From Panagrolaimus kolymaensis (Eukaryota > Nematoda > Chromadorea > Rhabditida > Panagrolaimidae): DNA of 64,000 nucleotides. The stretch's first letter is position 1. Each line of letters starts with the position of its first letter. A model generated the notes under the pieces. It saw only the letters and a list, made by a program, of their open reading frames with translations, was not told the DNA's origin and did not search any database. This document shows, one piece after another, positions 62,682 to 64,000 of this stretch. Location of the stretch: assembly GCA_028622995.1 (NCBI GenBank), contig JAJQJQ010000009.1, positions 4,898,001 through 4,962,000 of the forward strand, given 5' to 3'. The position numbers and the translations under genes are program-made.

Positions 62682-64000
62682 ATGACGGGAAATACATCAG
62701 CAGCAGTGCCGACATGTCAATTTCAAACTGAACCAATTACTTATTGTTCGATATCTTCCATGCCTCCACCATCAACAAATAATTTTGGTGGCGGCGGCAC
62801 ACATGTATCAAATAATTTTTATTATTCCAATAATATTATTGAACCATCATCACAAAATAATAATGTCCAACAACAGCAATTTTTGACTACAATAAATCCA
62901 AATAATAATTCTTCTATTCTTGATACTCATCATCCAAATATTTATTATCAAAATTATTCAAATTTTTATGATCCACTGCCATTACAACAACAACAAACCC
63001 CATTATCGCATCAACATACGGTAGTGGATCCAGAGATATTTGGATATCCAATGCCAACTAAAATATCTGAAGAGCAACAACCGCTTCATTTTGTGCCACA
63101 ACAACAGCAGCAGCAACCGATAGAAATAATAAATAATAGCGTAAGAATCATTAAGCACAAATTTAATCTAAGAGTTTTAAATCCCAAAATTTATTTTTTT
63201 CCAGAAAATGGATATAAATTCTGAAGAAGAATGGTCGTCGTCTCATCATGGAGATACTAATATTAGTGCTACTACGGGTCAGCAACAACCATCATCACAT
63301 TCTAATCAATCACAACAGCAATCAGATCCATGTGCTCAAGTAGTTCAAGTTTTGCAATGCTATCATCAGGTATTTTTTATTTTCTAACAGTCTTTTTTTT
63401 TTGTTAATATAAAATCAATAATATATATTTGTTTTATAGGGAGGTGAAGAACCAGAGTTTGTTAGAAAAGCAATTGAAAGCTTAGTTAAAAAATTGAAAG
63501 ATAAGAGAACGGAATTAGACGCTTTGATAAGTGCCGTTACTTCCGGCGGAAAAGAACAAACATCATGTGTAACCATTCAAGTAAGTTTTCCCCTCAAAAA
63601 ACAAATAAATAAATTATGAAAATAAAAATTTGATAAATTTTATTATTATTTTTATTTTTGTTTAACTTTTTAGAGATCACTTGATGGTAGATTACAAGTT
63701 GCCGGAAGAAAGGGTGTTCCACATGTAGTCTATGCTCGAATATGGCGATGGCCAAATGTAAATAAAAATGAATTACAAAAAATGGATATATGTTTAATAC
63801 CTAATGAACATCCAGATTTAATTTGCATTAATCCATTTCATTATGAAAGGGTTGTATCTTCGGGTTATGGTAACATTGATTTAAATACTCTAAATACAAG
63901 ACAAACATCAGCTGTTTCTTGTATTGGAGGAGGAATGGATTACCAACAATATTCGATGGAAGGAATTGAAAGGTCACCAGGTAATAATAATCTTTTACAA
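62682..64000 (+). CDS. smad4: SMAD4-type co-Smad (5' part; runs off the window)
   Basis: Exons 62682-63140, 63205-63369, 63440-63580 and 63674 onward, all phase 0. About 205 residues rich in Gln, Asn, Ser and Pro come first (poly-Q tracts). The MH1 domain then starts near [20 protein letters not shown] and reads [37 protein letters not shown] (DNA-binding hairpin) and [11 protein letters not shown]. The zinc ligands (Cys, Cys, Cys, His) are in place. SCVTIQ with the spacing of this MH1 is closer to SMAD4/Medea than to R-Smads. Co-Smads join receptor-activated Smads to regulate TGF-beta/BMP targets. The linker and MH2 domain lie beyond the window. A donor-like GGTAATAA at 63981 may end exon 4. 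Confidence 0.93.

Overview
This is a eukaryotic window, and an animal one. It is strongly AT-rich, genes carry many 45-100 bp introns (GT...TTTTAG, less often TTTTCAG), and the proteins are metazoan: Neuralized, a class B GPCR, wolframin, TMEM184, attractin, FICD, KDM5 and a co-Smad. A nematode fits best. The LC3 protein looks like the LGG-2 type and stops at the conserved glycine, introns are tiny and T-rich before AG, and several start codons lie just after a TTTTAG acceptor, as expected for spliced-leader addition or short 5'UTR introns. Within nematodes the composition suggests an AT-rich clade IV species, but that is an inference; an AT-rich mite is the main alternative.

Layout. 1-5 kb: dispersed repeats around two small genes, one a Cys-rich secreted or membrane-anchored protein with a frame problem in its first exon. 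5.8-8.3 kb: Neuralized E3 ligase (+). 9.4-10.2 kb: paired-like homeobox gene (+). 11.0-12.8 kb: secretin-family GPCR (-), 5' end not found. 12.8-25.6 kb: a desert of low-complexity A/T runs with no convincing gene. 25.6-29.3 kb: a local family of non-specific-endonuclease-like genes (a truncated copy, an intact copy lacking the GH motif, and a copy that keeps GH but is frameshifted). 29.6-32.2 kb: wolframin (-). 33.7-36.3 kb: TMEM184 (-) with alternative 3' ends. 38.6-43.0 kb: attractin (+). 43.9-44.6 kb: PEBP (+). 44.9-46.7 kb: FICD AMPylase (-). 48.5-48.9 kb: LC3/LGG-2 (+). 54.4-59.5 kb: KDM5 histone demethylase (+). 60.5-61.5 kb: 3-hydroxyisobutyrate dehydrogenase (+). 62.7 kb to the end: 5' part of a SMAD4-type co-Smad (+).

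The most unusual object is a ~3.2 kb foldback element at 49,540-52,781. Long inverted arms contain a 45 bp tandem array (19 copies left, 5 right), a ~49 bp subterminal repeat, and a tRNA-like segment with A and B boxes in each arm. The arms enclose a ~0.7 kb centre with two divergent small reading frames, one ending in an AT-hook. The terminal sequence recurs near the start of the window.

The genes do not form one pathway. Loose themes are ER homeostasis (wolframin, FICD), membrane and signalling proteins (GPCR, attractin, TMEM184), developmental regulation (Neuralized, homeobox, KDM5, SMAD4) and autophagy (LC3). All exon boundaries were read by eye from splice consensus and reading phase.
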